This document shows positions 21,337 through 30,490 of a stretch of DNA of 64,000 nt, in pieces. The DNA lies in the NCBI RefSeq assembly GCF_002135295.1, contig NZ_NEGG01000018.1, forward strand, positions 1 through 64,000, written 5' to 3'. The notes under the pieces are model-generated. The model saw nothing but the letters and a program-made list of their open reading frames with translations. It was not told where the DNA came from and searched no databases. Each line of letters begins with the position of its first letter. The first letter of the stretch is position 1. The translations under genes and the position numbers were made by a program. The stretch comes from Acinetobacter sp. ANC 5054. Lineage in GTDB: Bacteria > Pseudomonadota > Gammaproteobacteria > Pseudomonadales > Moraxellaceae.

Positions 21337-21372
21337 AACAAATTCCCTGTTCATTATTTTATTTATTTGTTA

Positions 21373-23553
21373 TTAGCGTGGCGTAATACCCATCGTACTG
21401 CGCATCGTTCCACCAGTTAGCGCAATATCAGCCATTTTTTGCATATTGCCGTTAGTCTGCATAGAGACTTCTGCACGAAATGCTTTCGACATGGTATTTG
21501 ACGGATTAAATTTCACTTGATTATCAAATACAACCGAGTCTTGTTTCATCTTAATGCGTGCATCAAACCCAAGTTCACCCTGCATTTTGTTGATATTGAT
21601 ACTTGAAGCTGACACCGTACCATTGGCATTAACATCTTCATTCATTAGACTCAAATAGCTTCCCATGACTTTTTGGTCGCTTTTTTCTGCAGCAGTTAAC
21701 GCATTAAATTCAAAACTTCCTCGGAAGGATAAATAATTATTTTCTGCATTGTCATTTAAACCAGGAACAATAAATAACTCACCTTTACCATCCAATTTAA
21801 ATGAAATATTCGTTAAGACATCATCACGTTTTGAAAAATTATCAACTGGAACAGTCGTGCCACATTTAGCTGCCGTAGTTGTTGTACAGTTATATGTCGA
21901 ACCCGGTAATTGCCCAATCGCCAGTTCTGCATTTGCGGCGATAAGTAATTTGTCTGCACGGACATAAATCCCATCATTTTCATATCCAATAACACCATTA
22001 GACTGAATTAAGGCATTAATATTTCTTAAGCCCGCATAATAGTTGACTTCTTTTCCATTCAGACCTTTTTTACCGTCAATTAATATGAGTGACGTTGTGC
22101 TTGGAGTACCCGTTTTCTTGTCAATACCATAACCTTCGGTGCTGACAGCAACGTTATAACCAATTCCAGATTTTTCCGCTGCACCTTTATAGCTATACTT
22201 TTGCTCAGAAATAGCGACATTAGCATTTAAATTATAGATTGGGACACCAATACCCCACGTACTATCATTGCTTGCTAATTCAGCAATTGAGTTATCAGAA
22301 ATAAATCGTGCGGTACGAGCGATCGATTGAAAGTCCATGCCACGAATGGCAACAAATGCAAAATTATCGCCTGCAGCTTTTGTTGATAAATTTTGAGTTA
22401 AAACATTATTAGTCAAGCCTAAAGTAGCCTTAAGCTTATCATTCACTAAAAACTCTAAACTTTTGGCTTGTATACTATTGATGTAGATGTCACCAAAATC
22501 AATAAAAGCATTTTTATCTGCAACTAATGATGTAAGGTTTGAAAATTCAATTGCATAACTACCAATGCCTGTATGCCCAATCTCCAAGGTAGTTGGTGAC
22601 TGACCAGCAACAAGATTTGGATCATTCTTGCCTGTAAAGTCTGCACGCATTCCTAAATGCAAACCACCTGACCCGACAGATTCATAACCTGAAGCTTTAT
22701 TCGTTAAACCAAAATCTTTGATACCTTCCTGATTTGCATTGATTGACACTTTAGCGTTGGTGACTGCGCCAGAGGCGCCCATGCGGATTAGATTACGTTG
22801 CTCACCTTTGTCAGTTGTATAGCGTAAATCAATATTTACCCCTGGATTCGTTGCGTTTGTCCGCGATTCATGTACAGTCGAATTATCTTTTACCCGACCT
22901 AAATTTACAGTGTGGTCAGTAGTTCCTGTTGATTTTGTTGTCAGCACAATCCCTTCATCTGCTGCAACATACATATAGCCAGTACCAGCAAAATTAAAGT
23001 TGAAGTCTTTCAACGTTAGACTGCGGCCATTCATACCATGACTAATACTGGCATTTTGTAATTGGAAGTCTAAGAATGCCGTATCATTTCGATTGAATAG
23101 ACCATTCGTGGTTTCCAATATCAACTTTAATGGAGAGGTCGTCGAGATGGTTAGTGACCCTAAATCTTGCGAAGGTGTTTGGCAGCTTGCTCCCTCACAT
23201 AGCAACATAATATGTTGAGCAACAGCGGTAAATGGACTAATACTTGCTGCGACACGTATGCCAGCGCCAGCATCTGTTTTACCTACATCAAAATCTAGTT
23301 TTGACGTAATTGTACTTTGTGCCACACCATCAATTTGCACATCATGCAAACCTATTTTCTGTTTATTTTGATCTGATGGATCAACCCAGTTCAGTTGATT
23401 CACCTTTACTCGCGAAACCTCGTGGGTAATGGAAATTCCATCCTGCCCCGTTACATCACTTAAATGATCATCTGATAATTGCTCAAAAGCATAGGTGTAC
23501 TGAGCCAGTATAATACTGGTCGCAAGTGCTGTCAGCGTTGTTATTTTTTTCAT
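21373..23553 (-). CDS. Large exported protein with LSxVTGQDG motif, third gene of the operon
   Basis: 726 residues. The signal peptide ends near residue 22 (QYTYA), then L26-SDDH-L31-SD-V34-T-G36-Q37-DGISIT. The body is rich in beta-strand and Asn/Gly turns with no membrane helix, compatible with a long beta-solenoid or adhesin-like fold. Mature cysteines occur only as two close pairs (LCEGASC, NCTTTTAAKC). AAGGA lies 7 nt before ATG. It sits 18-36 nt upstream of the last gene and 30 nt after the 230-residue one. No recognised enzymatic motif was seen. Confidence 0.75.
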   Translation of the reverse strand: MKKITTLTALATSIILAQYTYAFEQLSDDHLSDVTGQDGISITHEVSRVKVNQLNWVDPSDQNKQKIGLHDVQIDGVAQSTITSKLDFDVGKTDAGAGIRVAASISPFTAVAQHIMLLCEGASCQTPSQDLGSLTISTTSPLKLILETTNGLFNRNDTAFLDFQLQNASISHGMNGRSLTLKDFNFNFAGTGYMYVAADEGIVLTTKSTGTTDHTVNLGRVKDNSTVHESRTNATNPGVNIDLRYTTDKGEQRNLIRMGASGAVTNAKVSINANQEGIKDFGLTNKASGYESVGSGGLHLGMRADFTGKNDPNLVAGQSPTTLEIGHTGIGSYAIEFSNLTSLVADKNAFIDFGDIYINSIQAKSLEFLVNDKLKATLGLTNNVLTQNLSTKAAGDNFAFVAIRGMDFQSIARTARFISDNSIAELASNDSTWGIGVPIYNLNANVAISEQKYSYKGAAEKSGIGYNVAVSTEGYGIDKKTGTPSTTSLILIDGKKGLNGKEVNYYAGLRNINALIQSNGVIGYENDGIYVRADKLLIAANAELAIGQLPGSTYNCTTTTAAKCGTTVPVDNFSKRDDVLTNISFKLDGKGELFIVPGLNDNAENNYLSFRGSFEFNALTAAEKSDQKVMGSYLSLMNEDVNANGTVSASSININKMQGELGFDARIKMKQDSVVFDNQVKFNPSNTMSKAFRAEVSMQTNGNMQKMADIALTGGTMRSTMGITPR

Positions 23554-23583
23554 TACAATATCCTTATTTTCAGTCTTGGCTGA

Positions 23584-24276
23584 TTAACAGCGACCTGTAC
23601 TACTCCCAGTACAGTTAAAACTAAAGATGTTCAGCTTGCCACTCATGTGCATATTTCCATGCACATTTACCCCCATAAAACCTTGCTCTGAACCTCGATC
23701 AAAATCTGGCACTTGTAATCCACTTACAGTCGAACCATCTGCCTTCTTTTCAGTATAGGTACTATATGTACTGATATTTTCATATCCTTCCTTACCCGTT
23801 GTTCCTGTTTCAACCGCTAAAGTCGAGAACCCCAAGTTACGTATTTTTAGTGGTTTATCATCGTAAAATGTCAATTGCATCGCCGTTTGCGGATTACCTT
23901 CACGGTTAATAATGGTTACACCATCTAAAGAAAATTGATCAATTTGCAACGTCCCTTGAAACTGTTTAAAGACCAACCATTTTTTATTTCCATTGAGATC
24001 TACGTGATTATTTGGAGCGATTGCCAAACGACAGAATTCATTTGAAGAACATTGATATCCATAAAACGCTTGAGTGGTTTTTCCATTAGCATCCATAACC
24101 GAAATATTATTTTTGCTCATGTCATTTGCATATTGATGATTCAGTGATAATGTCCAACTCAAATCAGCGCCACCTTGACCTGTAGCTGCTGTCAACTCAC
24201 TATTATCCATAGAAACAAGACCTGCGTGGCTTTGTGCGACTGCTACACATAATAAAGCGAATGCAAATTTATACAT
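23584..24276 (-). CDS. Small exported protein with TGQGG motif, second gene of the operon
   Basis: 230 residues. A signal peptide (about 1-18, ending SHA) precedes M23-DNSE-L28-TA-A31-T-G33-Q34-GGADLS, the family motif. It is the shortest of the four and looks like the N-terminal module of its neighbours. Its cysteines are two paired loops, QCSSNEFC and the extreme C-terminal NCTGSSTGRC. AGGAG precedes the ATG, and the ribosome site lies in a palindrome that also contains the stop codon of the upstream gene. Function unknown. Confidence 0.72.
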   Translation of the reverse strand: MYKFAFALLCVAVAQSHAGLVSMDNSELTAATGQGGADLSWTLSLNHQYANDMSKNNISVMDANGKTTQAFYGYQCSSNEFCRLAIAPNNHVDLNGNKKWLVFKQFQGTLQIDQFSLDGVTIINREGNPQTAMQLTFYDDKPLKIRNLGFSTLAVETGTTGKEGYENISTYSTYTEKKADGSTVSGLQVPDFDRGSEQGFMGVNVHGNMHMSGKLNIFSFNCTGSSTGRC

Positions 24277-24286
24277 TATTATTCTC

Positions 24287-26344
24287 CTACAGGCCTGTAG
24301 TTTTAATTTTTAGATGTTGAATCAGCACACCATCGATAGCAACTGAACCTAAATTGGTGCTTTGACCATTGATATCCTTAAATACAATGCCTGTTGCTTC
24401 TGCTGTACTTTTCGCATTTAGCAAGTTGTTTGGTAGTTTTTCTACTGTACCAATCGCGATACTACTGTGTGTTGCATTACGCCCCTGATAGCTTGCTGTC
24501 GCATCCGTTGAATTTCCTTTTATTTCAGTACCACAGGTATAAACATTACATGTTGATCCCTTAAAATCTGCCACAGTTAAACCCGATGTTCCTGTGCTAT
24601 TGCCTGGTATATCTGTGTAGTAGGTATAAATTTTACTGTAAATAGACGGTACATTTGGAATACGCGTTACTTCCAAAATAATATTTCGCCCTTCCGAACC
24701 AACAATAAATGGTTGGTACATATTGCCCAATACTAAGTTAATATTTGGACTGTATAGATATAAACCTTCTTTCTCATTAAAAATGGGAGCGGCTGAACGA
24801 TCCATAGCGGGAGTAGCTGCAGTACCATCATCTAGGTCTGAGCGTGCGGCAGTACTAATACGAATACCACGCGCATCCAAATCAGAATCATTTATGCTTA
24901 AGGTTTCAGCATGATCATTGGTATTGATACGGATTAAACTTGCTAAGCCTAAAGTTTGGTTATAATTGGTATTTGTCGACTTAAGTGTTTGGAAAATTCT
25001 CACTTGTGAGCCATTTAGGCTCAATCCATTTGCCACGACTTGGGTACGTAAACGATAGTCTTTATCTAGCCCACTCTTTGGCGCGCCAGTAATAGGATCG
25101 ACAGCATTACTTGAGTTTAATTGGCGAGAAAAAATATCCATCCATAAGCCAAGCTTAATGGTATTTGCTGCATCATCGACTCCTATTTTCTTAAGCGGTG
25201 CTTCTATCGCAAGATAACCTACATTTCCTGTATTACCTTTTGAAAATTGCTCTACATCTTGGTTTCCAGCATGGAATAACCATGGATTATCGGCTGTTCC
25301 CCAATTAAAACCTTGATCGGTATAACGGGTTGCTAAAGAGCTTTTACCATTTTTATCTTTAGAATTTGAAAGTGCTAAACCGTAAATAAAAACATCTGCT
25401 TTCGTTCTTAGGCTCGAAACCGTTGCAGTTGATGCAATTTGTTTTGCTGTAATCTCAGCATTTTTTTTCACAGTTGCTAATGCAGAATCGCTTGCCTTTT
25501 GAGCTTCAAGCTTGGCATAGTCAGATGCCAATTGATTAAGCGTTTCTAATGCTTTTGCTGCTAACTGCGTATCTTTAGTTTTATCAATGACATTTGATCG
25601 GGTTATTTTTCCTGATACATAATCCTTATAAAACTTGGAGTCAGTAGGTAAATTGCCTGTACTATTATTACCATATAATAGCTCAATCATCTCATAGGTA
25701 TTAGCTAAAGCATATTCTTTCGATTTATTATCTTGTCCAGCGGTCAAGGTTTTACTTGTAGTTCCGTCATTTGCCAGACCCGAAATAATGGTACCATTTT
25801 TATAATCTGCATAACGCTGATCATAATAAGCCTTCATGGTAGCTGACTCAAGATAAGATTGTACTATTCGACCACGATATTCTGCTGAATATGTCGTGTT
25901 GGTTTCATTGGTTACACGCGTTGTGTTTTGAGATACATAAGTGGCTTTGGAACTAATTAATGTTGAATCATAAACACCGTTATAGCCTGTAACTCGGCCT
26001 TGCTGATAAGCATCTACATATGCTGCTTTATAAATTTTATCGTAAGCACGTTGACCCAATTGCTCGTAGTTTTCGCCCGTTGGAATAATACGGATAAAAC
26101 CCGTGTCATTTTTACCAGGGTCGACTACACCAGAGGCATAACTTGAAGCAGTAGAACGGTCATTCGCCCCTTGAAAAACCATTTTAAAGTTTTCAAGCGT
26201 TAGAGCAACACCTTCACCAGTCGTAGTAGAAAGTGTTTCATCAGATAAATGTTCAAGTGCATAGACCGACGGCACAGCCAACATGCTGACAGCGGCAGCT
26301 AAACAGCTCTGGCGAAAAAGCTTAGCATGGGTAAATTGAGTCAT
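24287..26344 (-). CDS. Large exported protein with LSxxTGEG motif, first gene of the operon
   Basis: About 685 residues. An N-terminal signal (core about 13-29, ending VYA) precedes L33-SDET-L38-ST-T41-T-G43-E44-G. A long Ala/Lys/Thr-rich segment (about 260-315) looks helical and coiled-coil. The rest is beta-type, with one cysteine pair (TCNVYTC). A GTG three bases upstream is in frame, but AAGGAAGG is 5 nt before the ATG at 26344, so the ATG is chosen. It begins the operon; its leader of about 130 nt contains a GATGC/GCATC hairpin (26363-26375). Function unknown. Confidence 0.72.
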   Translation of the reverse strand: MTQFTHAKLFRQSCLAAAVSMLAVPSVYALEHLSDETLSTTTGEGVALTLENFKMVFQGANDRSTASSYASGVVDPGKNDTGFIRIIPTGENYEQLGQRAYDKIYKAAYVDAYQQGRVTGYNGVYDSTLISSKATYVSQNTTRVTNETNTTYSAEYRGRIVQSYLESATMKAYYDQRYADYKNGTIISGLANDGTTSKTLTAGQDNKSKEYALANTYEMIELLYGNNSTGNLPTDSKFYKDYVSGKITRSNVIDKTKDTQLAAKALETLNQLASDYAKLEAQKASDSALATVKKNAEITAKQIASTATVSSLRTKADVFIYGLALSNSKDKNGKSSLATRYTDQGFNWGTADNPWLFHAGNQDVEQFSKGNTGNVGYLAIEAPLKKIGVDDAANTIKLGLWMDIFSRQLNSSNAVDPITGAPKSGLDKDYRLRTQVVANGLSLNGSQVRIFQTLKSTNTNYNQTLGLASLIRINTNDHAETLSINDSDLDARGIRISTAARSDLDDGTAATPAMDRSAAPIFNEKEGLYLYSPNINLVLGNMYQPFIVGSEGRNIILEVTRIPNVPSIYSKIYTYYTDIPGNSTGTSGLTVADFKGSTCNVYTCGTEIKGNSTDATASYQGRNATHSSIAIGTVEKLPNNLLNAKSTAEATGIVFKDINGQSTNLGSVAIDGVLIQHLKIKTTGL

Positions 26345-26540
26345 CACGACCTTCCTTTTTCAGATGCTCCGCATCTCTTTTATATTTATTCCGTAGTACT
26401 GGTTTTGGTTTTATGTTCCATTTATTCCTTAAACGGATTGTTTGATAGACCAGTCACTCAACTTTTAATTATGCTGAATATTTATTCAATTGCAAAAAAA
26501 TACCCCCTGAATGGTCCAATTTCCGATGAATGACCCGCAC

Positions 26541-26571
26541 AAAAAAAGCGAGCTCAATCGGCTCGCTTTTT
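26541..26571 (-). terminator. Terminator of dcd
   Basis: An AAAAGCGAGC/GCTCGCTTTT stem followed, on the minus strand, by a T7 tract, 17 nt after the dcd stop codon. Confidence 0.88.
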
Positions 26572-26587
26572 AAACAACAGGTCAACT

Positions 26588-27157
26588 TTATGCTTTAGGT
26601 AAAGTCACGCCTGTTTGACCTTGATATTTACCACCACGGTCTTTATATGATGTTTCACATACTTCATCAGATTCAAAAAATAACATTTGAGCTACACCCT
26701 CACCTGCGTAAATGCGTGCAGGTAAGTTCGTGGTATTTGAGAATTCTAATGTCACATGACCTTCCCACTCGGGTTCAAGTGGTGTCACATTTACAATAAT
26801 ACCGCAGCGAGCATAAGTCGATTTGCCCAAGCAAACGGTGAGTACGTTACGTGGAATACGGAAATATTCAACAGTTCGTGCAAGTGCAAATGAGTTTGGC
26901 GGAATGATGCAGACATCAGACTCGATATCTATAAAGCTTTTATCATCAAAGTTTTTAGGATCAACAATTGCTGAATGAACATTGGTAAAAACTTTAAACT
27001 CACGAGCACAACGTACATCGTAACCATAGCTTGATACGCCATAAGAAATAAGCTTTTCGCCATTTTCATCATAACGGACTTGGTTTTCTGCATACGGTTC
27101 AATCATGCCGTATTTTTCGCTCATTTCGCGAATCCAACGATCAGACTTAATAGCCAT
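26588..27157 (-). CDS. dcd: dCTP deaminase
   Basis: 189 residues. Converts dCTP to dUTP for thymidylate synthesis. The family signature is clear: [15 protein letters not shown], the [18 protein letters not shown] stretch, GKSTYARCG with the catalytic-site Arg/Ser, [16 protein letters not shown] with the catalytic Glu, and YQGQTGV near the end. No good ribosome site is visible before ATG. Usually the gene stands with apbC/mrp and metG in Acinetobacter, as here. Confidence 0.97.
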   Translation of the reverse strand: MAIKSDRWIREMSEKYGMIEPYAENQVRYDENGEKLISYGVSSYGYDVRCAREFKVFTNVHSAIVDPKNFDDKSFIDIESDVCIIPPNSFALARTVEYFRIPRNVLTVCLGKSTYARCGIIVNVTPLEPEWEGHVTLEFSNTTNLPARIYAGEGVAQMLFFESDEVCETSYKDRGGKYQGQTGVTLPKA

Positions 27158-27273
27158 TTATTTCAATCCAAAAACTTAAATCAATTATTGCGTGGTACTT
27201 TAACTGAAATTGAACTTAATGAAAATAAGTTCCACGATTCTGGGGAGATTTAGTCCAGAATCGCTCGACCAGC

Positions 27274-27867
27274 CTAAAGTTTTAACAGCGCTGAATAACT
27301 TAATGGAATTGAAAAACTTACTAAAACTAAGGATGCTGTACGTTGTAAATTGGCTTGATTTAACCAGCTGATTTTATTACTTGCTAAAATTGAACCGATA
27401 AATGTCCAAAAGAATGCAATGGGTACAATGAGCAGTAAAAATACCAGCATATGTGCAGCATAGTACTGCGGGTTGGTCCATGCAATTGCTGGAAAAATCG
27501 CTGAAGCAAATAACAATGCTTTAGGGTTCAGTAAGGTGGCAACAAAAAGTTCGCGTGCAAGAATACCCTTTTGATTGAAATTTTCAACGACTGTTGCGGT
27601 ACGCCATAGACGAAGCGCTAAATATAAAATATAGCCGGCACTAAATAATTTTAGTACCGTCGGTAAAAGTGGAAGGTGAACGGAAATTTTCCCGATCAAA
27701 AAACCCCATAAGGTAATCGAAATAAGATAGCCAAATGCTTCAGCAGGGATCAGGCGAAATGATTTACGAAGACCAACTTGTATACCAGAAGAAGCCAGCA
27801 ATGTATTGGTCGGCCCAGGCGTCAATAAAATAGTGACAACTAGACCAATAAAAAACCATGAAATCAT
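27274..27867 (-). CDS. LysE-family amino acid exporter
   Basis: 197 residues with five or six membrane helices. TPGPTN near residues 17-22 is the hallmark of the LysE/RhtB superfamily, and the central cytoplasmic loop plus LLNPKALLF (around 110-120) is conserved. It probably exports an amino acid or related metabolite; the substrate cannot be read from sequence. GAGG is 7 nt before ATG. Monocistronic. Confidence 0.88.
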   Translation of the reverse strand: MISWFFIGLVVTILLTPGPTNTLLASSGIQVGLRKSFRLIPAEAFGYLISITLWGFLIGKISVHLPLLPTVLKLFSAGYILYLALRLWRTATVVENFNQKGILARELFVATLLNPKALLFASAIFPAIAWTNPQYYAAHMLVFLLLIVPIAFFWTFIGSILASNKISWLNQANLQRTASLVLVSFSIPLSYSALLKL

Positions 27868-28096
27868 ACTTTGACCTCAAACTTAATCCGCGAAGATTAA
27901 TTCAGTTTGCTGAACTAAGCAAAAACTTATTTTACTATGATTTATGAATTTAAGTGATGGTTAAAAATTATGATTATTTTTCAAAATATTAAGTAAATAT
28001 TTCATAAGCTCAAAAGATAAAACTTTAGAGTCAAATTTTATTTTAATATTCAAATATGTTTAAATTTTAAACTGTTTAAAATCAATATTAAGTAAA

Positions 28097-28124
28097 TTAA
28101 AGCCTGACTTAAGTCAGGCTTTAA
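28097..28124 (-). terminator. Terminator of the Ala/Lys-rich gene
   Basis: A 28-nt perfect palindrome centred on ACTTAAGT (arms TTAAAGCCTGA/TCAGGCTTTAA). The U-tract on either side is short, so it is more hairpin than classical terminator. It lies just after the stop of the 28143-28589 gene. Confidence 0.7.
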
Positions 28125-28142
28125 TCTAGTGAAAACTACAGT

Positions 28143-28589
28143 TTAGTTGCCTAGAACAGCTTTTTTAACGTTTTGAGCTGTTTTCACTTTCTGTGTTGCT
28201 TTATTTTTTTCTTTAGTTACTTTCGCTTGTTTAGCTGAGGCTTTTTTGTCTGCTTTCGCTTTAGCTTTTGCAGCTTTTTCTTCAGCAGCTTTTTTTGCTT
28301 TCAATTCTTTTGCAGTAAGTTGTGCTTTTTGATCTGCCACTTTTTTCGCTGCTTGAGTTTGTGCAGCATTTGCTTGTTGAGCTGGCAATTGTTTTGCGGC
28401 AGCGAATTTTGTTTCTGCATCAGCCTTAGCTTTTACAGCTTTTTGCACATCTTTATTTACATCAATTTTTTGTTGAGCAACCGATGTCGCAACTTGTTTT
28501 ACGCTAGGTGTAGTCGTATTTGCTAGCACAGATGTGGTCACACATGTCGTTACCACTGCAAAAGCCATGATTTTAACTAATGTATTCAT
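28143..28589 (-). CDS. Exported Ala/Lys-rich protein
   Basis: 148 residues: a signal peptide (about 1-23, ending VLA), then a strongly basic, Ala/Lys/Gln-rich body. The region 95-145 is almost only A, K and E/Q (KAKKAAEEKAAKAKAKADKK). It is predicted a single long helix, like the TolA stalk or histone-H1-like tails. No enzyme motif. An exported, highly basic helix could bind lipopolysaccharide, peptidoglycan or DNA, but none of this is shown. The composition is biased enough that homology searches by eye are uninformative. Confidence 0.65.
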   Translation of the reverse strand: MNTLVKIMAFAVVTTCVTTSVLANTTTPSVKQVATSVAQQKIDVNKDVQKAVKAKADAETKFAAAKQLPAQQANAAQTQAAKKVADQKAQLTAKELKAKKAAEEKAAKAKAKADKKASAKQAKVTKEKNKATQKVKTAQNVKKAVLGN

Positions 28590-28733
28590 ATGATTTCACT
28601 CATTATTTATCGCTTCATTTCTTGTTTTTCATTAAGCGCTTAAATATAGAGTTACATATGTACACAATGTAATTTTATGTAAAATCTCACGCTTACCATT
28701 TCAAAATTTGCATTGTTCGCTGTTTATTTAGAC

Positions 28734-28763
28734 AAAAAAATCTGGCATGTCGCCAGATTTTTT
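28734..28763 (-). terminator. Terminator of apbC
   Basis: An AAAAAATCTGGC/GCCAGATTTTTT stem, 21 nt past the apbC stop codon, with a T-rich tail on the minus strand. Confidence 0.88.
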
Positions 28764-28783
28764 CTACTTCACGATTCACCATG

Positions 28784-30058
28784 TTAAAAAATACGATTTT
28801 GATCTTTTTCTGCATGGGTTAATTTAGCAGCAATTTTCTCCGCAATCGCAAGATAACTCTCTGCCGCATCATCTCCTGCAATGACAGAAGGTTTCCCTGC
28901 ATCAGCATTTTCACGAATTTGCACATTGAGCGGTAAACGTCCCAACAGTGGAATATTGTATTGGGCAGAAAGTTGGTCACCACCACCCGTGCCAAAGATT
29001 TGCTCTTCGTGACCACAGTTTGAGCAGATGTGCGTCGACATATTTTCAATCACACCCATGACTGGAATTTGCACGCGATTGAATAGCTCGATCCCTTTAG
29101 TCGCATCCATGAGTGCAACGTTTTGTGGTGTAGTGACAATGACAGCTCCCGTCACAGGAATACGCTGAGCGAGCGTTAATTGGATATCACCTGTACCCGG
29201 CGGCATATCAATAACCAACACATCCAAATCTGGCCACAGTGTTTGATTGAATAATTGCATCAACGCACCCGTCGCTTTCGGGCCACGCCATGCAACAGGC
29301 GTATTGTGATCACCCGTTAAATGACCAATTGACAGTACTGCCATGCCATAAGCATCAAGCGGAACAAAATGTTCGGCTTCGATCATTGGGGTACGACCCG
29401 CATTACCTAACATGGTTGGAATACTAGGGCCGTAAATATCTGCATCTAAAACCCCAACTTTCAGCCCTAACTGCTGTAAAGCCAGTGCAAGATTGACGGT
29501 TGTTGTTGATTTACCGACACCACCTTTACCAGAAGAAACCAAGATTACATTTTGAATGCGTGGATGTTTAGGCACATCTCGTTGTTGTGGTGCCGCTTTC
29601 TGAATAGGTGGGTTATTGGGATCGATTTCTTCTTTTTTTGCTGTAGGTGCAACAGTAGCAGATGCATCAACCACAGGTGGCAAATGACTTTTTTGCGGAG
29701 CTGTTTCTTCTTTCGGCTGACTAGAGCAGCTTTCACCTTCCGCATGATGATGACCACAACCACCTGCACTATGCCCCGTTTTTTGTTGAATGACGTGCAT
29801 ATTCAATTCGGTAATGCCGCATTTTTCTAAAGCGTCTGCCAAGTCATCATGAATTTTTTGCAGATCATCTGCTTCTGAAGGCAAAGTATTAATCGTAATT
29901 TGTAAAACCTGACCTTGCACATTGATTTGTGTAATACGGTCTTTCAAAGCATTATTTGAGTTAGGTAAAACATAGTTTTGTAAAACCTGTTGGATTTCCT
30001 CCTCTTTCACCTCTTGCGCGGGCGAAAAAACAGATTTTAGGGAAGAAAGCCACGACAT
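28784..30058 (-). CDS. apbC: Iron-sulfur cluster carrier Mrp/ApbC (ParA-like ATPase)
   Basis: 424 residues. An N-terminal MIP18/DUF59 domain (about 14-95) is joined by a long linker to a Mrp/NBP35 ATPase. The deviant Walker A is GKGGVGKS (177-184), with DADIYGPS, VIDMPPGTGD and the metal-binding C345-S-N-C348 that bridges the [4Fe-4S] cluster between subunits. The linker (96-112) is unusual: GCGHHHAEGESC, rich in His and Cys. GGAG lies 8 nt before ATG. It delivers Fe-S clusters to apo-proteins, with complex I and other Fe-S enzymes as plausible clients (inference). Confidence 0.95.
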   Translation of the reverse strand: MSWLSSLKSVFSPAQEVKEEEIQQVLQNYVLPNSNNALKDRITQINVQGQVLQITINTLPSEADDLQKIHDDLADALEKCGITELNMHVIQQKTGHSAGGCGHHHAEGESCSSQPKEETAPQKSHLPPVVDASATVAPTAKKEEIDPNNPPIQKAAPQQRDVPKHPRIQNVILVSSGKGGVGKSTTTVNLALALQQLGLKVGVLDADIYGPSIPTMLGNAGRTPMIEAEHFVPLDAYGMAVLSIGHLTGDHNTPVAWRGPKATGALMQLFNQTLWPDLDVLVIDMPPGTGDIQLTLAQRIPVTGAVIVTTPQNVALMDATKGIELFNRVQIPVMGVIENMSTHICSNCGHEEQIFGTGGGDQLSAQYNIPLLGRLPLNVQIRENADAGKPSVIAGDDAAESYLAIAEKIAAKLTHAEKDQNRIF

Positions 30059-30490
30059 TGCTTTGTCTCCAAACAGGATTGCAAAAAATAATTAAGATAG
30101 TTTACCCGTTCAGTTGACGAAGGGTAAGTAGTAGATGATACGACTTATTTATATAAGCTTATAAAGTTGATAGATTTAGTCGGATTTATCACGATTTGAA
30201 TAGAAATTTGTATGCTTATACGGTCTAAATAAATTTATTTTAAAATTGTATATACCCTGAATTTTTCTCATATTGCAGATTGCATATTTACATTTCAACT
30301 ATACAAAAATACGTTTTTTCATTTTAAATTTCAGTTGCTTCAGTTCTATACTCTGTATGAACTGTATAAAAAACCCGCCAACTCTAAGGGTATAAAAGAC
30401 AATAGAAGCTTTTTTTGACATGTATTTTTGTTTGTTCAATGACACGTTCCAGCCTAAGAGCTCAACATATTTTAATTCAGGAAGATCAAT
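30059..30490. other. 432-nt divergent intergenic region
   Basis: AT-rich region between apbC (-) and the 30491 gene (+). It must hold both promoters. A TTGACA (30415-30420) faces the rightward gene but its -10 is poor. A TTACCC/GGGTAA inverted repeat (30102-30127) lies in the apbC leader. No reading frame or RNA gene is visible. Confidence 0.5.

Noticed and set aside
20035..26344. Assignment of the operon as the Acinetobacter fil (FilA-F) pilus locus
   Set aside because: Only the N-terminal motif suggests kinship with FilA-like proteins; no C39 peptidase, chaperone or usher-like gene is present, so the name is not applied.
26491..26507. A GG-N10-GC string (minus strand) upstream of the four-protein operon suggesting sigma-54
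   Set aside because: It depends on counting inside a run of five G and seven T; only the TTGCA end matches, so it is as likely chance in AT-rich sequence.
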